A DNA stretch of 44,443 bases from Sphingobacteriales bacterium. Lineage in GTDB: Bacteria > Bacteroidota > Bacteroidia > Chitinophagales > Chitinophagaceae. Shown one piece after another: positions 26,704-34,963 of the stretch. Numbering within the stretch: position 1 is the stretch's first letter; every line of letters starts with the position of its first letter. Below the pieces are notes generated by a model. That model worked only from the letters and a program-made list of their open reading frames with translations, did not search any database and was not told where the DNA came from. The position numbers were made by a program, and so were the translations under genes. The stretch is taken from contig JAPLEF010000048.1 in NCBI GenBank assembly GCA_026391525.1, positions 1-44,443 of the forward strand. Direction: 5' to 3'.

Positions 26704-27573
26704 ATGCCGAATCTTTCCCTCAAGGGATTCAGGGTAATCTTGTCTGCAAGTTCCTTAACAAGATGTGGTTTCGTTTTTCTACTGCTTTTTCTTTATTCCT
26801 GCGCTTCGCAACCATACCGATACAGCAATAAACAATATCGCAAACAGGCACACGCGCTGGCGAAATCGTTGGAAGTTCAGCCCGATACAGGAATAACTTC
26901 TGATTCTATACGGCAGCCCGACAGATGGATCGGTACCGTCAATTTCGGATTACGGAAGCCCAATTTTGTAGTCATCCATCATACGGCCCAACAATCCTGT
27001 GAGAAAACGCTTCAAACCTTTACCGAGTCGCCACGTGAGGTTAGTGCTCATTATGTGATCTGTGCCGATGGAACTTTATATCATATGCTGCACGATCAGT
27101 TACGTGCCTGGCATGCAGGGGCGGGTAAATGGGGACAGGTAACAGATGTGAACTCCGTATCAATCGGTATCGAGCTCGATAATGATGGATTAGCTCCATA
27201 TCGGGAAGCTCAGCTACAAGTGTTGCTTACATTACTGGATACCTTGAAACAACGTTACCGTATACCTTCAGCAAATTTTATCGGACATGCAGATATCGCA
27301 CCCGGAAGGAAAGTGGATCCGGGAATTAACTTTTCATGGGAACGGCTGGCTAAAAAAGGTTTCGGTTTATGGTATGGCGATACGCTTTCACTCATTTTAC
27401 CCGAATCATTTGATGCTCGCACGGCCCTGAAGATTATCGGTTACGATGTACATGACCAAACCGCAGCTATACAGTCCTTCCGTCTGCATTTCATGGCTTC
27501 TCAACGTAAGGGGGAATTGTTGCCCGAAGAGAAAAAAATCCTTTATGCGTTACAGTTAAAAAGCATGGAGTAG
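26704..27573 (+). CDS. AmiD-like N-acetylmuramoyl-L-alanine amidase lipoprotein
   Basis: The 289-residue form from 26704 has a signal segment ending in LLFLYSC (Cys33), so the enzyme is lipid-anchored. An Amidase_2 domain follows: FVVIHHTAQ with the first zinc His, SAHYVICADGTLYHML, RAWHAGAGKW, and FIGHADIAPGRKVDPG with the second zinc His, the catalytic Lys and the third ligand Asp. The C-terminal 50 residues (ALKIIGYDV, IQSFRLHFM, LLPEEKKILYAL) match the peptidoglycan-binding domain of Escherichia coli AmiD. It cuts the amide between N-acetylmuramic (or 1,6-anhydro) acid and L-Ala during wall turnover. The start could also be 26650. Confidence 0.88.
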   Translation: MPNLSLKGFRVILSASSLTRCGFVFLLLFLYSCASQPYRYSNKQYRKQAHALAKSLEVQPDTGITSDSIRQPDRWIGTVNFGLRKPNFVVIHHTAQQSCEKTLQTFTESPREVSAHYVICADGTLYHMLHDQLRAWHAGAGKWGQVTDVNSVSIGIELDNDGLAPYREAQLQVLLTLLDTLKQRYRIPSANFIGHADIAPGRKVDPGINFSWERLAKKGFGLWYGDTLSLILPESFDARTALKIIGYDVHDQTAAIQSFRLHFMASQRKGELLPEEKKILYALQLKSME

Positions 27574-27601
27574 TTGGAAAGGGAAGGAATCATTTTTGTA
27601 A

Positions 27602-29125
27602 TTACCGACCAGCTTTTTTATAGAATCTTGCAAGGGCTGGTATGCGCGACAGTTCCCTCGCTTCTATTTTTCCTACAAACCAGATGAAAAAGAAAAGGAT
27701 CATTACACCTATGAGTATTGAAAACCAAAGCTGCCCTGAAATAATAGCTACTAAACCCAAATGCAAGCCGTAAAGCAGGATGACCAATACCAGGTATGCA
27801 GTAAGTTTTTTTACCGCATAGGGTACGGGATAAAATTTTTGTCCGAGTTTATAACTGCTCACCATCATGAAGAAATAGCAAAAGAAAGTGGCAAATGCGG
27901 CACCTGCATAGTGAAACCGCGGAATCAGCAAAATATTCAATACAATCGTGATTACTGCTCCTGCTATGGTGATCAGTGCGCCATATTTATTCTTATCGGT
28001 GAGTTTATACCACACACTGAGGTTGTAATAGATGCCCAGGAAAATATTTCCAAGCGCAAGTAAAGGCACCACTTCTAACCCTTCCGCCCAACGCGGATTG
28101 GCAAAATGAATGAAAATCCATTTGAATACATCTAAAAATACACCCACGCATAAAAACATGAAGCAGCAGGCGATCACAAAAAATTTCATCACACGGGCAT
28201 AGGTTTTCTGGGCATTTTCAGATTTGCTTTGGTTGAAGAAAAAGGGTTCCGCTGCCATGCGGAAAGCCTGAATCATGATGGTGATCAGCAATGCCAGCCT
28301 GAAAATATTGGCGAATATGCCTAACTCATGATCAGCCTGTTGTGGAGGAAGATCTACCACATGACGATAGATCAACCTGCTCAGCACATCATTCACCATG
28401 CCGCCAAGGCCAACAATGAGCAGCGGTGCACTATAACGCATCACTTCTTTCCATAGCGGCAGACTGAAATTCCATTTGATGGCCCTGAGTTCTTTCGATA
28501 AGATGAGCAGTGTAAAAAGGCTTCCACATAGATTGCCGATCAGATAATAACCGATGCCCAAATCGGGAGTATAAAAATTTGAAAAGAAGCTATCCGGATT
28601 CTTCTTAAGGTAGGCAGGTAATATCCCAATGAATAAAATCACTGTAAAAAGATTTACCAGGATGCCTGCTATACGGGCAAAGGCATATTTTTTCGGTCTG
28701 TTTTCCTGACGAAGCCGGGCAAAAGGAAGGGTGTTCAGGTTATCAATAGCAATGATGGCAATCATCCAGTTCAGGTATTCAGGATGCTTGCCCAGATCCA
28801 CAGCGCCAACAAGCGGTTCTTTTACCAACCATAAAATCGCACTGAACAATAGGGTACTGCAAATCAGTGAAACAGATAAAGTGTTATAAAGCTTCTCCCG
28901 GTCATTGTTTTGAGAAAAACGGAAATAAGCAGTTTCCATCCCATAGGAAAAAAGCACATTAAAAAAAGGAATCAACGTGTAAACCTGAACCAGGTCAGCG
29001 GTTTTTTCCGGAAGCGCAATAAAAAAAGGAAGCGCCATATTCATCAGATAACCTAAAAAGCGGCTGGCAATGGTGGGTATGCCATACCATAGGGTTTGTC
29101 CGACCAGTTTTTTTATTCCACTCAA
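27602..29125 (-). CDS. MOP-superfamily polysaccharide/lipid flippase
   Basis: The 507-residue protein has 12-14 membrane helices. It starts with the Wzx-like pattern LVGQTLWYGIPTIASRFLGYLMNMALPFFI and has GMETAYFRFS in the first loop and YNLSVWYKLTDKNKYGALITIAGAVITIVLNI in the second half. This is the oligosaccharide/O-antigen flippase family (MATE relatives), which moves lipid-linked sugars across the inner membrane. No glycosyltransferase cluster surrounds it, so its substrate is unclear; isolated copies like this are common in Bacteroidota. It is convergent with the amidase gene. Confidence 0.88.
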   Translation of the reverse strand: MSGIKKLVGQTLWYGIPTIASRFLGYLMNMALPFFIALPEKTADLVQVYTLIPFFNVLFSYGMETAYFRFSQNNDREKLYNTLSVSLICSTLLFSAILWLVKEPLVGAVDLGKHPEYLNWMIAIIAIDNLNTLPFARLRQENRPKKYAFARIAGILVNLFTVILFIGILPAYLKKNPDSFFSNFYTPDLGIGYYLIGNLCGSLFTLLILSKELRAIKWNFSLPLWKEVMRYSAPLLIVGLGGMVNDVLSRLIYRHVVDLPPQQADHELGIFANIFRLALLITIMIQAFRMAAEPFFFNQSKSENAQKTYARVMKFFVIACCFMFLCVGVFLDVFKWIFIHFANPRWAEGLEVVPLLALGNIFLGIYYNLSVWYKLTDKNKYGALITIAGAVITIVLNILLIPRFHYAGAAFATFFCYFFMMVSSYKLGQKFYPVPYAVKKLTAYLVLVILLYGLHLGLVAIISGQLWFSILIGVMILFFFIWFVGKIEARELSRIPALARFYKKAGR

Positions 29126-29225
29126 GCTTGGGGGTTTTATGCGTAATTTACTGGTATAATTTTAATTTCGTTTCGTATTTAATAATGGATTTGCTTTGCA
29201 TATCACCCAAACAAAAGAGAAATAC

Positions 29226-29861
29226 ATGAAACCCCTATTTTTTTTATTCATTTTATGCATCGGTTGTTTCGGCACAATGGCACAACCTGTTGCCACGATG
29301 CTCGATTTTAAACAAGGCAAACGGGAAGCCATCATGATGGATCTGCCTTACAGCAGCAGCGTGATTGAACAGGCGCTGATAGACACCATGCGCAAACAGG
29401 GGTACATCGGTAAAACTTCAGGCGACTACCTTATTTTCAAAGCGGTGCAGTTTGATGCCATCGCGGCGGTGCCATTAGACTGGTACATCAAGATAGACCG
29501 TAAAAGCAGGAAAGAGAAAGATTTATCAACGGTTACGATGCTGATTGGTAAAGATATCAATGAATATGTTTCATCCGGCAGCGACCCGGCCATATTTACT
29601 AACGCTATGGCATACATGAATGGATGGAGGAAAACGGTATCTTCCTACGATCTGCAATTACAAATCAACGATCAGGCAGAAATCATCCGCGATCAGGAAA
29701 GGAAAATCAAGAATCTTTCAGAGGAGGCTGATGACCTTGCCAAAAGAAAAAAAGAGCTTGAAGAAGAAATTATATTGAACCAGAAGAATCGCGATGCACT
29801 GCTGCTTGAAAAAGAAGCGCAGATCTCGGTATTGGAAAAATTGAAATCCCGAAAAAATTGA
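29226..29861 (+). CDS. Secreted coiled-coil protein of unknown function
   Basis: I chose the ATG at 29226, which opens a signal peptide (MKPLFFLFILCIGCFGTMAQ). The 211-residue protein has a mixed alpha/beta middle part (VIEQALIDTMRKQGYIGK, DWYIKIDRKSRKEKDL) and a charged C-terminal coiled coil of about 65 residues (IRDQERKIKNLSEEADDLAKR...). I recognise no family. The layout suggests a periplasmic structural or scaffolding protein. It is divergent from the flippase gene and convergent with the di-haem peroxidase gene (11-base gap). Confidence 0.7.
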   Translation: MKPLFFLFILCIGCFGTMAQPVATMLDFKQGKREAIMMDLPYSSSVIEQALIDTMRKQGYIGKTSGDYLIFKAVQFDAIAAVPLDWYIKIDRKSRKEKDLSTVTMLIGKDINEYVSSGSDPAIFTNAMAYMNGWRKTVSSYDLQLQINDQAEIIRDQERKIKNLSEEADDLAKRKKELEEEIILNQKNRDALLLEKEAQISVLEKLKSRKN

Positions 29862-29872
29862 GGGGAGAATAG

Positions 29873-30937
29873 TTATGGCAGATGATGCTCCGCCTTAGCA
29901 GGCTTCAATTCGCCCGGACCAAACCTTGGGTTTTTTAAAAAACTGCTGTCGGTTAAGGTATACAGAAAATAAACAAGATCGTTTTTCTCTTTGTTGCTCA
30001 TGCTGATGCGGTTTCTGAGTGAACTATCCAATGTAGCCTGTTCGGTATGAATGCCATTGCGGTAATGATCAATCACCTGAAACAAAGAATAAATGCTTCC
30101 GTCGTGCATGTATGGATAAGTCAATTGTACATTTCTTAAACCCGGAACTTTGAATTTCAAGGAATCATCAGGATTATTGCTGATTTGCTGCCGGCCGATA
30201 TCTTTAAACCGGTTCAGTGGCAGTCCGTTGTTTCGGAAGCTATTATCGGTAAACAAAGGCTCACGGTGACACCCGGAGCAATTGGCTTTAAATAAGGCAT
30301 ATCCCCGTTTTTCATATTCAGTGAATGGCAACTCTCCCCTCATCATTTTATCGTATTTACTATTCGCTGAAATCAGGCTGCCGGTAAATTGTGCAAGTGC
30401 TTTTAACATGCCCTGGCTGCTGATGCCGGCATTGCCAAACGCATTTTTGAACATTCGCCGGTATTCGGGATCCTTTTTCAATTTAAGCATCACCGAATCG
30501 AGGTTTTCACCCATTTCATTCGGAGCAGTGAGCGGTGCTAGAGGTTGAACTTCCAGGTGATTGATAGCGCCATCCCAATGCATCTCTTGCATCCAGGCGA
30601 GATTTACCAGAGCCGGGGCATTCCTGGTGGTGAACCCGTCATTCACGCCATGGCTCAGGTCGTGGTCGAAAGTTACAAAACCTGCAAATTGCTGGTGACA
30701 ACTGGCACAACTGATTTCGCCGTTCTTGCTCAGCCTTGCGTCGTAAAATAATTTTTTTCCAAGTTGAAATCCTTGCTCAGTAAGTTGGTTTTTTTCAAAG
30801 AGGTTTTTTTCCGGCTTAGGCCAGCCCATCGGGATTTCCAGTTTCAATGGTTCAGGTTGATCCTGTTCGTTGCGGGTAAGGCTCTGCATGAAGATGCCCA
30901 AAAAGACAATGAAACATATGGTGCAGGCTTTTTTCAG
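29873..30937 (-). CDS. MbnH/MauG-like di-haem c-type cytochrome (peroxidase family)
   Basis: The mature protein has two CxxCH haem sites: CASCH (Cys77-His81 from the CTG start) and CSGCH (Cys220-His224). Other family motifs are LGKKLFYDARLSKNGEISC, TRNAPALVN, and YPYMHDGS near the second haem. This is the bacterial cytochrome c peroxidase/MauG family. The gene overlaps the preceding MbnP-like gene in a CTGA tetramer. The signal peptide (KKACTICFIVFLGIFMQSL) can only be translated from the CTG at 30937, because an in-frame stop lies upstream; the TTG at 30901 or a later ATG would cut off or lose it. The di-haem enzyme paired with MbnP (MbnH) oxidises a Trp of MbnP, so I infer the same here; plain peroxidase activity is the alternative. 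Confidence 0.85.
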   Translation of the reverse strand: MKKACTICFIVFLGIFMQSLTRNEQDQPEPLKLEIPMGWPKPEKNLFEKNQLTEQGFQLGKKLFYDARLSKNGEISCASCHQQFAGFVTFDHDLSHGVNDGFTTRNAPALVNLAWMQEMHWDGAINHLEVQPLAPLTAPNEMGENLDSVMLKLKKDPEYRRMFKNAFGNAGISSQGMLKALAQFTGSLISANSKYDKMMRGELPFTEYEKRGYALFKANCSGCHREPLFTDNSFRNNGLPLNRFKDIGRQQISNNPDDSLKFKVPGLRNVQLTYPYMHDGSIYSLFQVIDHYRNGIHTEQATLDSSLRNRISMSNKEKNDLVYFLYTLTDSSFLKNPRFGPGELKPAKAEHHLP

Positions 30938-31689
30938 GGTACTACGTTTAAAGTGAACAATGCTTCAAAGTTAGCAGCCATTTTTTGGGCCAGCAAACCC
31001 GGTTGCATGCAAACAGGAATTTCTGCAATTCGGATGGGGTTTACCGCATCCCAGTAACGGTCGAGGTTAAGCGAAATAGTAAGCCGGGTTATTTTTTGAT
31101 TGGATATTTCAACACTTGAATCTCCATCTACATGAAGCCTTATGATTCTGGCCACATTGTTGCCCGCTTTATACCCTCCGATATGGTGCTCTATCCGTTG
31201 TAAATCTGCTGATGAGGATGAAGAACGGCCTTCCAACTTAAAAAAAACATAGCCACTGTTCCAGGTCCAGAACATATCGTTCAGTGCATCTAAAGCGCCT
31301 GATTGGGCACCGCTGCAATTGGAAACACTATCTATGCCCAGTAAAAAAGAAATGCCCTTGTATTTTCCGGGAGGTAATTTCAAATTTATTTCGTTTGTAC
31401 CTGCTGCATTAATGAGATAATAGGGTAATGCATTGATTGGCTGATCAAGGCCCTCTACTTTTATTTGACCGATATAATATTTCAATTTATAGATATTGTA
31501 ATTTTCTCCAAATGCATTTTGGTAAGTGCTGTCTCTAAATACGATAGGTTCGCCATTAGCGCTATGGGTAAAACTGATTTGCAATTCGCCATCCTGTGCC
31601 ATAGCCACTTGATCTAACAGTGAACATGGCATGATTAAAACCATTGCTTTCATCAGCAATAAAGACATGAAGTGTGGCCTTTTATTCAT
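30934..31689 (-). CDS. MbnP family (copper-binding) periplasmic protein
   Basis: The 251-residue protein has a signal sequence ending near AMAQ, then QISFTHSANGEPIVF, NAFGENYNIYKLKYYIG, LPPGKYKGISFLLGID and MFWTWNSGYVFFKLEG. This last motif, with Trp141 and Trp143, is the hallmark of the MbnP family. An HH pair (EHHIGGY) and HVDG are candidate metal ligands. In methanotrophs MbnP binds copper after a Trp is converted to kynurenine by MbnH, and the same operon makes methanobactin; here the partner gene follows with a 4-base overlap but no methanobactin genes are seen. It overlaps the upstream arfB gene by 8 bases. Confidence 0.88.
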   Translation of the reverse strand: MNKRPHFMSLLLMKAMVLIMPCSLLDQVAMAQDGELQISFTHSANGEPIVFRDSTYQNAFGENYNIYKLKYYIGQIKVEGLDQPINALPYYLINAAGTNEINLKLPPGKYKGISFLLGIDSVSNCSGAQSGALDALNDMFWTWNSGYVFFKLEGRSSSSSADLQRIEHHIGGYKAGNNVARIIRLHVDGDSSVEISNQKITRLTISLNLDRYWDAVNPIRIAEIPVCMQPGLLAQKMAANFEALFTLNVVP

Positions 31690-32119
31690 CTGAACTGATT
31701 TTCTTTCTACCTGCTTTTATGGTGGAAACCATTTTTTTAGATTCTAGTCTTTTTTCCTTCACCGCTGCAGGTAATTTCGTAGGTTTTCTTTTTTTGGGCA
31801 CTTGTAAGGCTTTGTAAACAAGCTGGTTCAATTTTTTTATAAGAAGGGCCTTGTTTTCTAACTGAGTACGGGCTGAAGAACAACTTGAAACCAGGAATCC
31901 TGTTGAGTTGATCTTTGATGATAATTTTTCTGATAAGCGTTGTTTTTCATCATCACTGAAAAGGGCAGACGAAAGTACATGCCATTTGCCGGAAACCATC
32001 GTTTCTACTTTGTTTACATGCTGACCTCCTTTACCACCACTTCTGGCCGTTTTAAACTTTAATTCTGTCGAGATATCGGTCATATTCACAAATTTACCAA
32101 TTTTACCTGCCTTTTTCAT
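31682..32119 (-). CDS. arfB: Alternative ribosome-rescue factor ArfB (peptidyl-tRNA hydrolase)
   Basis: The 145-residue protein has the GGQ catalytic motif in SGGKGGQHVNKVET (Gly31-Gly32-Gln33) and a basic C-terminal tail (KKRKPTKLPAAVKEKRLESKK). That is the ArfB (YaeJ/ICT1) plan: the tail probes an empty mRNA channel and the GGQ loop frees the nascent chain from a stalled ribosome. The length fits the family (about 140). The ATG at 32083 (MTDISTELKFK) gives a more usual N-terminus of 133 residues and may be the true start. It is the first gene of the overlapping arfB-MbnP-MbnH set. Confidence 0.9.
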   Translation of the reverse strand: MKKAGKIGKFVNMTDISTELKFKTARSGGKGGQHVNKVETMVSGKWHVLSSALFSDDEKQRLSEKLSSKINSTGFLVSSCSSARTQLENKALLIKKLNQLVYKALQVPKKRKPTKLPAAVKEKRLESKKMVSTIKAGRKKISSDE

Positions 32120-32192
32120 AACAAGACAATGATTGTAAAGGTTAATATTTCGGTAAGAGCAAAAAAATGTACATTTTTGTAGAAACGTTTGG

Positions 32193-32960
32193 ATGGCTAT
32201 GCAGCAGGGAATCTATCATTCACTTACTGAACACAAAAGGCAGCACAGGAAATCTTTTGCCGTGCTGGTAGACCCCGATAAGGTGAATGATCATCATATG
32301 GGAGAACTGGTTAACCTTGCTGTTGAGGCCGGGGTAGACTATTTTTTTGTTGGTGGCAGTTTGGTGATCTCCAATTACCTTGATGAATGTGTGCAGTTCA
32401 TTAAAAAAACTTGTGCTATTCCGGTGATTCTTTTTCCGGGCAGCCCATCGCAGGTAAGCAAATATGCCGATGCACTTTTATATCTCTCGCTCATTAGTGG
32501 CCGCAATCCGGAATTACTTATAGGGCAGCATGTGGTATCTGCCCCGATTGTAAAACAAAGCGGACTGGAAATCATGCCAACCGGTTATATGGTTATAGAT
32601 GGTGGAGCACCAACCACCGTTTCGTATATCAGCAATGCCAGTCCATTACCTTCCGATAAGAATGAAATCGCCATGTGTACCGCAATGGCAGGAGAAATGC
32701 TGGGAATGAAACTGATTTACATGGATTCAGGCAGCGGGGCAAAAAGGGCTATCTCTACATCAATGATCGAAAAAGTTTCTTCCTGTATTGAAGTACCGCT
32801 GATTGTTGGAGGAGGGATCACGGATGCTGAAAAAGCTTATCTCAATTGTAAATCGGGCGCCGATGTGATAGTGGTGGGTAATGCCATAGAGAAAGATGCT
32901 ACACTGATCAGGGAGATGGCAGCAGCAATCCATAGCGTGCCGGTAAAGATAAGATTGTAA
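32193..32960 (+). CDS. Geranylgeranylglyceryl/heptaprenylglyceryl phosphate synthase
   Basis: The 255-residue TIM-barrel protein has FAVLVDPDKV near residue 22, DYFFVGGSLVIS, VILFPGSPSQVSKYADALLYLSLISGRNPELLIGQH, YMDSGSGAKRAIS and the phosphate-binding VPLIVGGGITDAEKA with GADVIVVGNAIE. This is the GGGPS/PcrB family. The enzyme joins sn-glycerol-1-phosphate to a prenyl diphosphate, the first step of archaeal-type ether lipids; bacterial members exist in Bacteroidota and Firmicutes. The longer Bacteroidota group resembles the archaeal enzyme. No glycerol-1-phosphate dehydrogenase or geranylgeranyl synthase is in the window. It is divergent from arfB. Confidence 0.92.
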   Translation: MAMQQGIYHSLTEHKRQHRKSFAVLVDPDKVNDHHMGELVNLAVEAGVDYFFVGGSLVISNYLDECVQFIKKTCAIPVILFPGSPSQVSKYADALLYLSLISGRNPELLIGQHVVSAPIVKQSGLEIMPTGYMVIDGGAPTTVSYISNASPLPSDKNEIAMCTAMAGEMLGMKLIYMDSGSGAKRAISTSMIEKVSSCIEVPLIVGGGITDAEKAYLNCKSGADVIVVGNAIEKDATLIREMAAAIHSVPVKIRL

Positions 32961-32975
32961 TTGTTTTCAATAGCC

Positions 32976-33704
32976 TTATAAGCTCATCATCTCTTTAAAT
33001 TTAACGGCCTGCCTGCGGCTTACTTCAATTTTTTCGCCTGCTTTGAGGTCGAGCAACAAACCACCATTGAAATAAGGTTCCACTTTATCAATCATTCTGA
33101 AGTTGACGATATGCTTCCTGTTGGCGCGGAAAAAAGTTCTTTCATCAAGCCGTTCTTCTAATGCATTAAGCGATTTCAAGATCAAAGGCTTGTTGGTACC
33201 GAAATATACTTTTGCATAATTTCCCACGCTTTCAAACAGCCTTACCTCAGCTAGTTTTACAAACCAGCACCTTTCTCCGTCTTTCACAAAAACCTGGTCG
33301 TTCTCGGTGAGCATACTGCGGTTAAAACCTGCCAGCGTGGCCATTTCTTTCTCTTCCGCCTGATGCAGTTTATGTATGGCATCGGCGAGCCGCTTGGGTT
33401 CTATCGGTTTCATGAGATAATCGAGCGCATTAACCTCAAAGGCTTTCAAGGCGAATTCGTCGTAAGCGGTTGTAAAAATCACATGTGGTGCTCTATCGAG
33501 TTCCGCCAGCATATCGAATCCGGTTTTCCCGGGCATTTGTATATCAAGAAAAATAAGGTCGGGCTGCAATTCTTCAATTTTATCAATGCCCTCTTTAGCA
33601 TTGGCAGCTTCGCCAACCACTTCTATCTCTCCGAAATCGAGCAAAAGCTTTTTTAATTCGGCCCTGGCCAATCTTTCGTCGTCGATAATGATCGCTTTTT
33701 GCAT
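32976..33704 (-). CDS. LytTR-family response regulator
   Basis: The 242-residue protein has a receiver domain (DDERLARAELK at the acidic pocket, phospho-acceptor Asp54 in LIFLDIQMPG, conserved Thr in FTTAYDEFAL and Lys in YLMKPI) and a C-terminal LytTR DNA-binding domain (NYAKVYFGTNKPLILKSLNALEERL, FFRANRKHIVNFRMI). It acts with the histidine kinase encoded 16 bases upstream. Such pairs in Bacteroidota often regulate envelope or carbohydrate functions; the target genes are not known. Confidence 0.93.
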   Translation of the reverse strand: MQKAIIIDDERLARAELKKLLLDFGEIEVVGEAANAKEGIDKIEELQPDLIFLDIQMPGKTGFDMLAELDRAPHVIFTTAYDEFALKAFEVNALDYLMKPIEPKRLADAIHKLHQAEEKEMATLAGFNRSMLTENDQVFVKDGERCWFVKLAEVRLFESVGNYAKVYFGTNKPLILKSLNALEERLDERTFFRANRKHIVNFRMIDKVEPYFNGGLLLDLKAGEKIEVSRRQAVKFKEMMSL

Positions 33705-33720
33705 CTGTTATAATTTTTCT

Positions 33721-34779
33721 TTATAAAATGTTCACTACTGGCATCGTGATTTTACATTCCACCATGTTTTCTCCCTCAATAGAAGTGATATTAAATTGGG
33801 CGTTGTTCTGGAAAAGCAAACCAAGTCGGTCTTTAGTGCTTTTGATGCCGAAGCCATCCGAATTTTGAGTGTGGCTATTGGTAAGTATTCCACTATTCTT
33901 AACCGTTAGTTCAAAATGGCCATTAAAATAAGCCGATGAAATGTTCACATACCCGCCATTGATCTGTTTACTGATGCCGTGCTTGATAGCGTTTTCCACC
34001 AGCGTTTGCAGCATCATGGGTGGGATGGGCTGGTTGAGGGTTTCTTCGTGGATGTTGAAATCTACTTTCAGCCTTTCTTCAAAACGGATATGTTCCAGAG
34101 CGAGGTAATCTCTTACGATATCCAGTTCCTGTTTCAAAGGCACTGTTTCCATTTTTTCTACCTGCAAACTGCTGCGCAGGATATTGCTCAGTTCGGTAAT
34201 GGCGGTTCTGGCACGTGCCGGGTTTTCATCTACCAAAGCACGGATGCTATTGAGCGAGTTGAAAATAAAATGCGGATTGATATGCGATTTGATGGTTTGT
34301 AATTCAAGTGATTTCACAATGGCTTCAAGCCTTAAGGTATCCAGTTGCTGGCGGCGGTTGCTTTCTACATAATGGTACAGGTAATAAATTAGGTTCCAGA
34401 TCAGGATCAACCAGAGTGAATTGAAGCTGCTTAGAAACAGCCTTTCTGCACGGGTATATTTTTGCAGCCGCTCGGGGTTGTAACCGATAAGGTAGTCGAT
34501 AGATTCTGATATCACCCCCAATACTATGGAAAAAGCAAAAGTCAACAGGATAAAGGAAAGGATCTGCTTCTTAACCGGCTTCTCCATCACCCTTAAATAG
34601 AAGATGCAATAGCGCATCACATGAGTAATGAATAAACCAAGCAAACAAGTGATGAACAAACTGGCGTAGTAAAGATTATCCGGCTTGCCAAAAGTAGAGA
34701 CAAAAAAAATGCTCAGGGCGATGTTTGCCGACCAGCCGATGAGCTGACACCACCAGTATGGAGAAATTTTTTTCATCAA
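33721..34779 (-). CDS. LytS-type sensor histidine kinase (His_kinase family)
   Basis: The 352-residue protein has four membrane helices in the first 130 residues (SANIALSIFFVSTF, SLFITCLLGLFITHVM, QILSFILLTFAFSIVLGVI, LFLSSFNSLWLILIWNLIYYLY). A coiled linker follows, then the His_kinase box with phospho-acceptor His in SHINPHFIFNSLNSIRAL, and an ATPase domain with MMLQTLVENAIKHG (N box) and GFGIKSTKDRL (G box). No extracytoplasmic sensor domain is visible, so the signal is probably sensed in the membrane. It pairs with the LytTR regulator immediately downstream. Confidence 0.93.
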   Translation of the reverse strand: MMKKISPYWWCQLIGWSANIALSIFFVSTFGKPDNLYYASLFITCLLGLFITHVMRYCIFYLRVMEKPVKKQILSFILLTFAFSIVLGVISESIDYLIGYNPERLQKYTRAERLFLSSFNSLWLILIWNLIYYLYHYVESNRRQQLDTLRLEAIVKSLELQTIKSHINPHFIFNSLNSIRALVDENPARARTAITELSNILRSSLQVEKMETVPLKQELDIVRDYLALEHIRFEERLKVDFNIHEETLNQPIPPMMLQTLVENAIKHGISKQINGGYVNISSAYFNGHFELTVKNSGILTNSHTQNSDGFGIKSTKDRLGLLFQNNAQFNITSIEGENMVECKITMPVVNIL

Positions 34780-34895
34780 ACAGTAAAGCTAATTCCTTTT
34801 AGCATTTTTTTGCCCGACCGTTGTGATTAATGGCATAATGCCTTTGTAAGAGGTTGAAATGCACCATTTGAGGCTATGCCGTGTTTTGAGCGCAA

Positions 34896-34926
34896 TTTGG
34901 CTGTTTTATCATTTATTGTATATTTA
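34896..34926 (+). promoter_or_regulatory. Bacteroidota-type promoter for the DUF937-OmpA gene
   Basis: A TTTG box (34896-34899) and TATATTTA (34919-34926) are separated by exactly 19 bases, matching the TTTG-N19-TAnnTTTG consensus with one mismatch in the last base. Transcription would start near 34933, giving a leader of about 30 bases before the ATG at 34964. This is the best-matching promoter in the window. Confidence 0.55.
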
Positions 34927-34963
34927 TGCCTATTGATATCATTTTCCATTAAAAAAAATCAAC

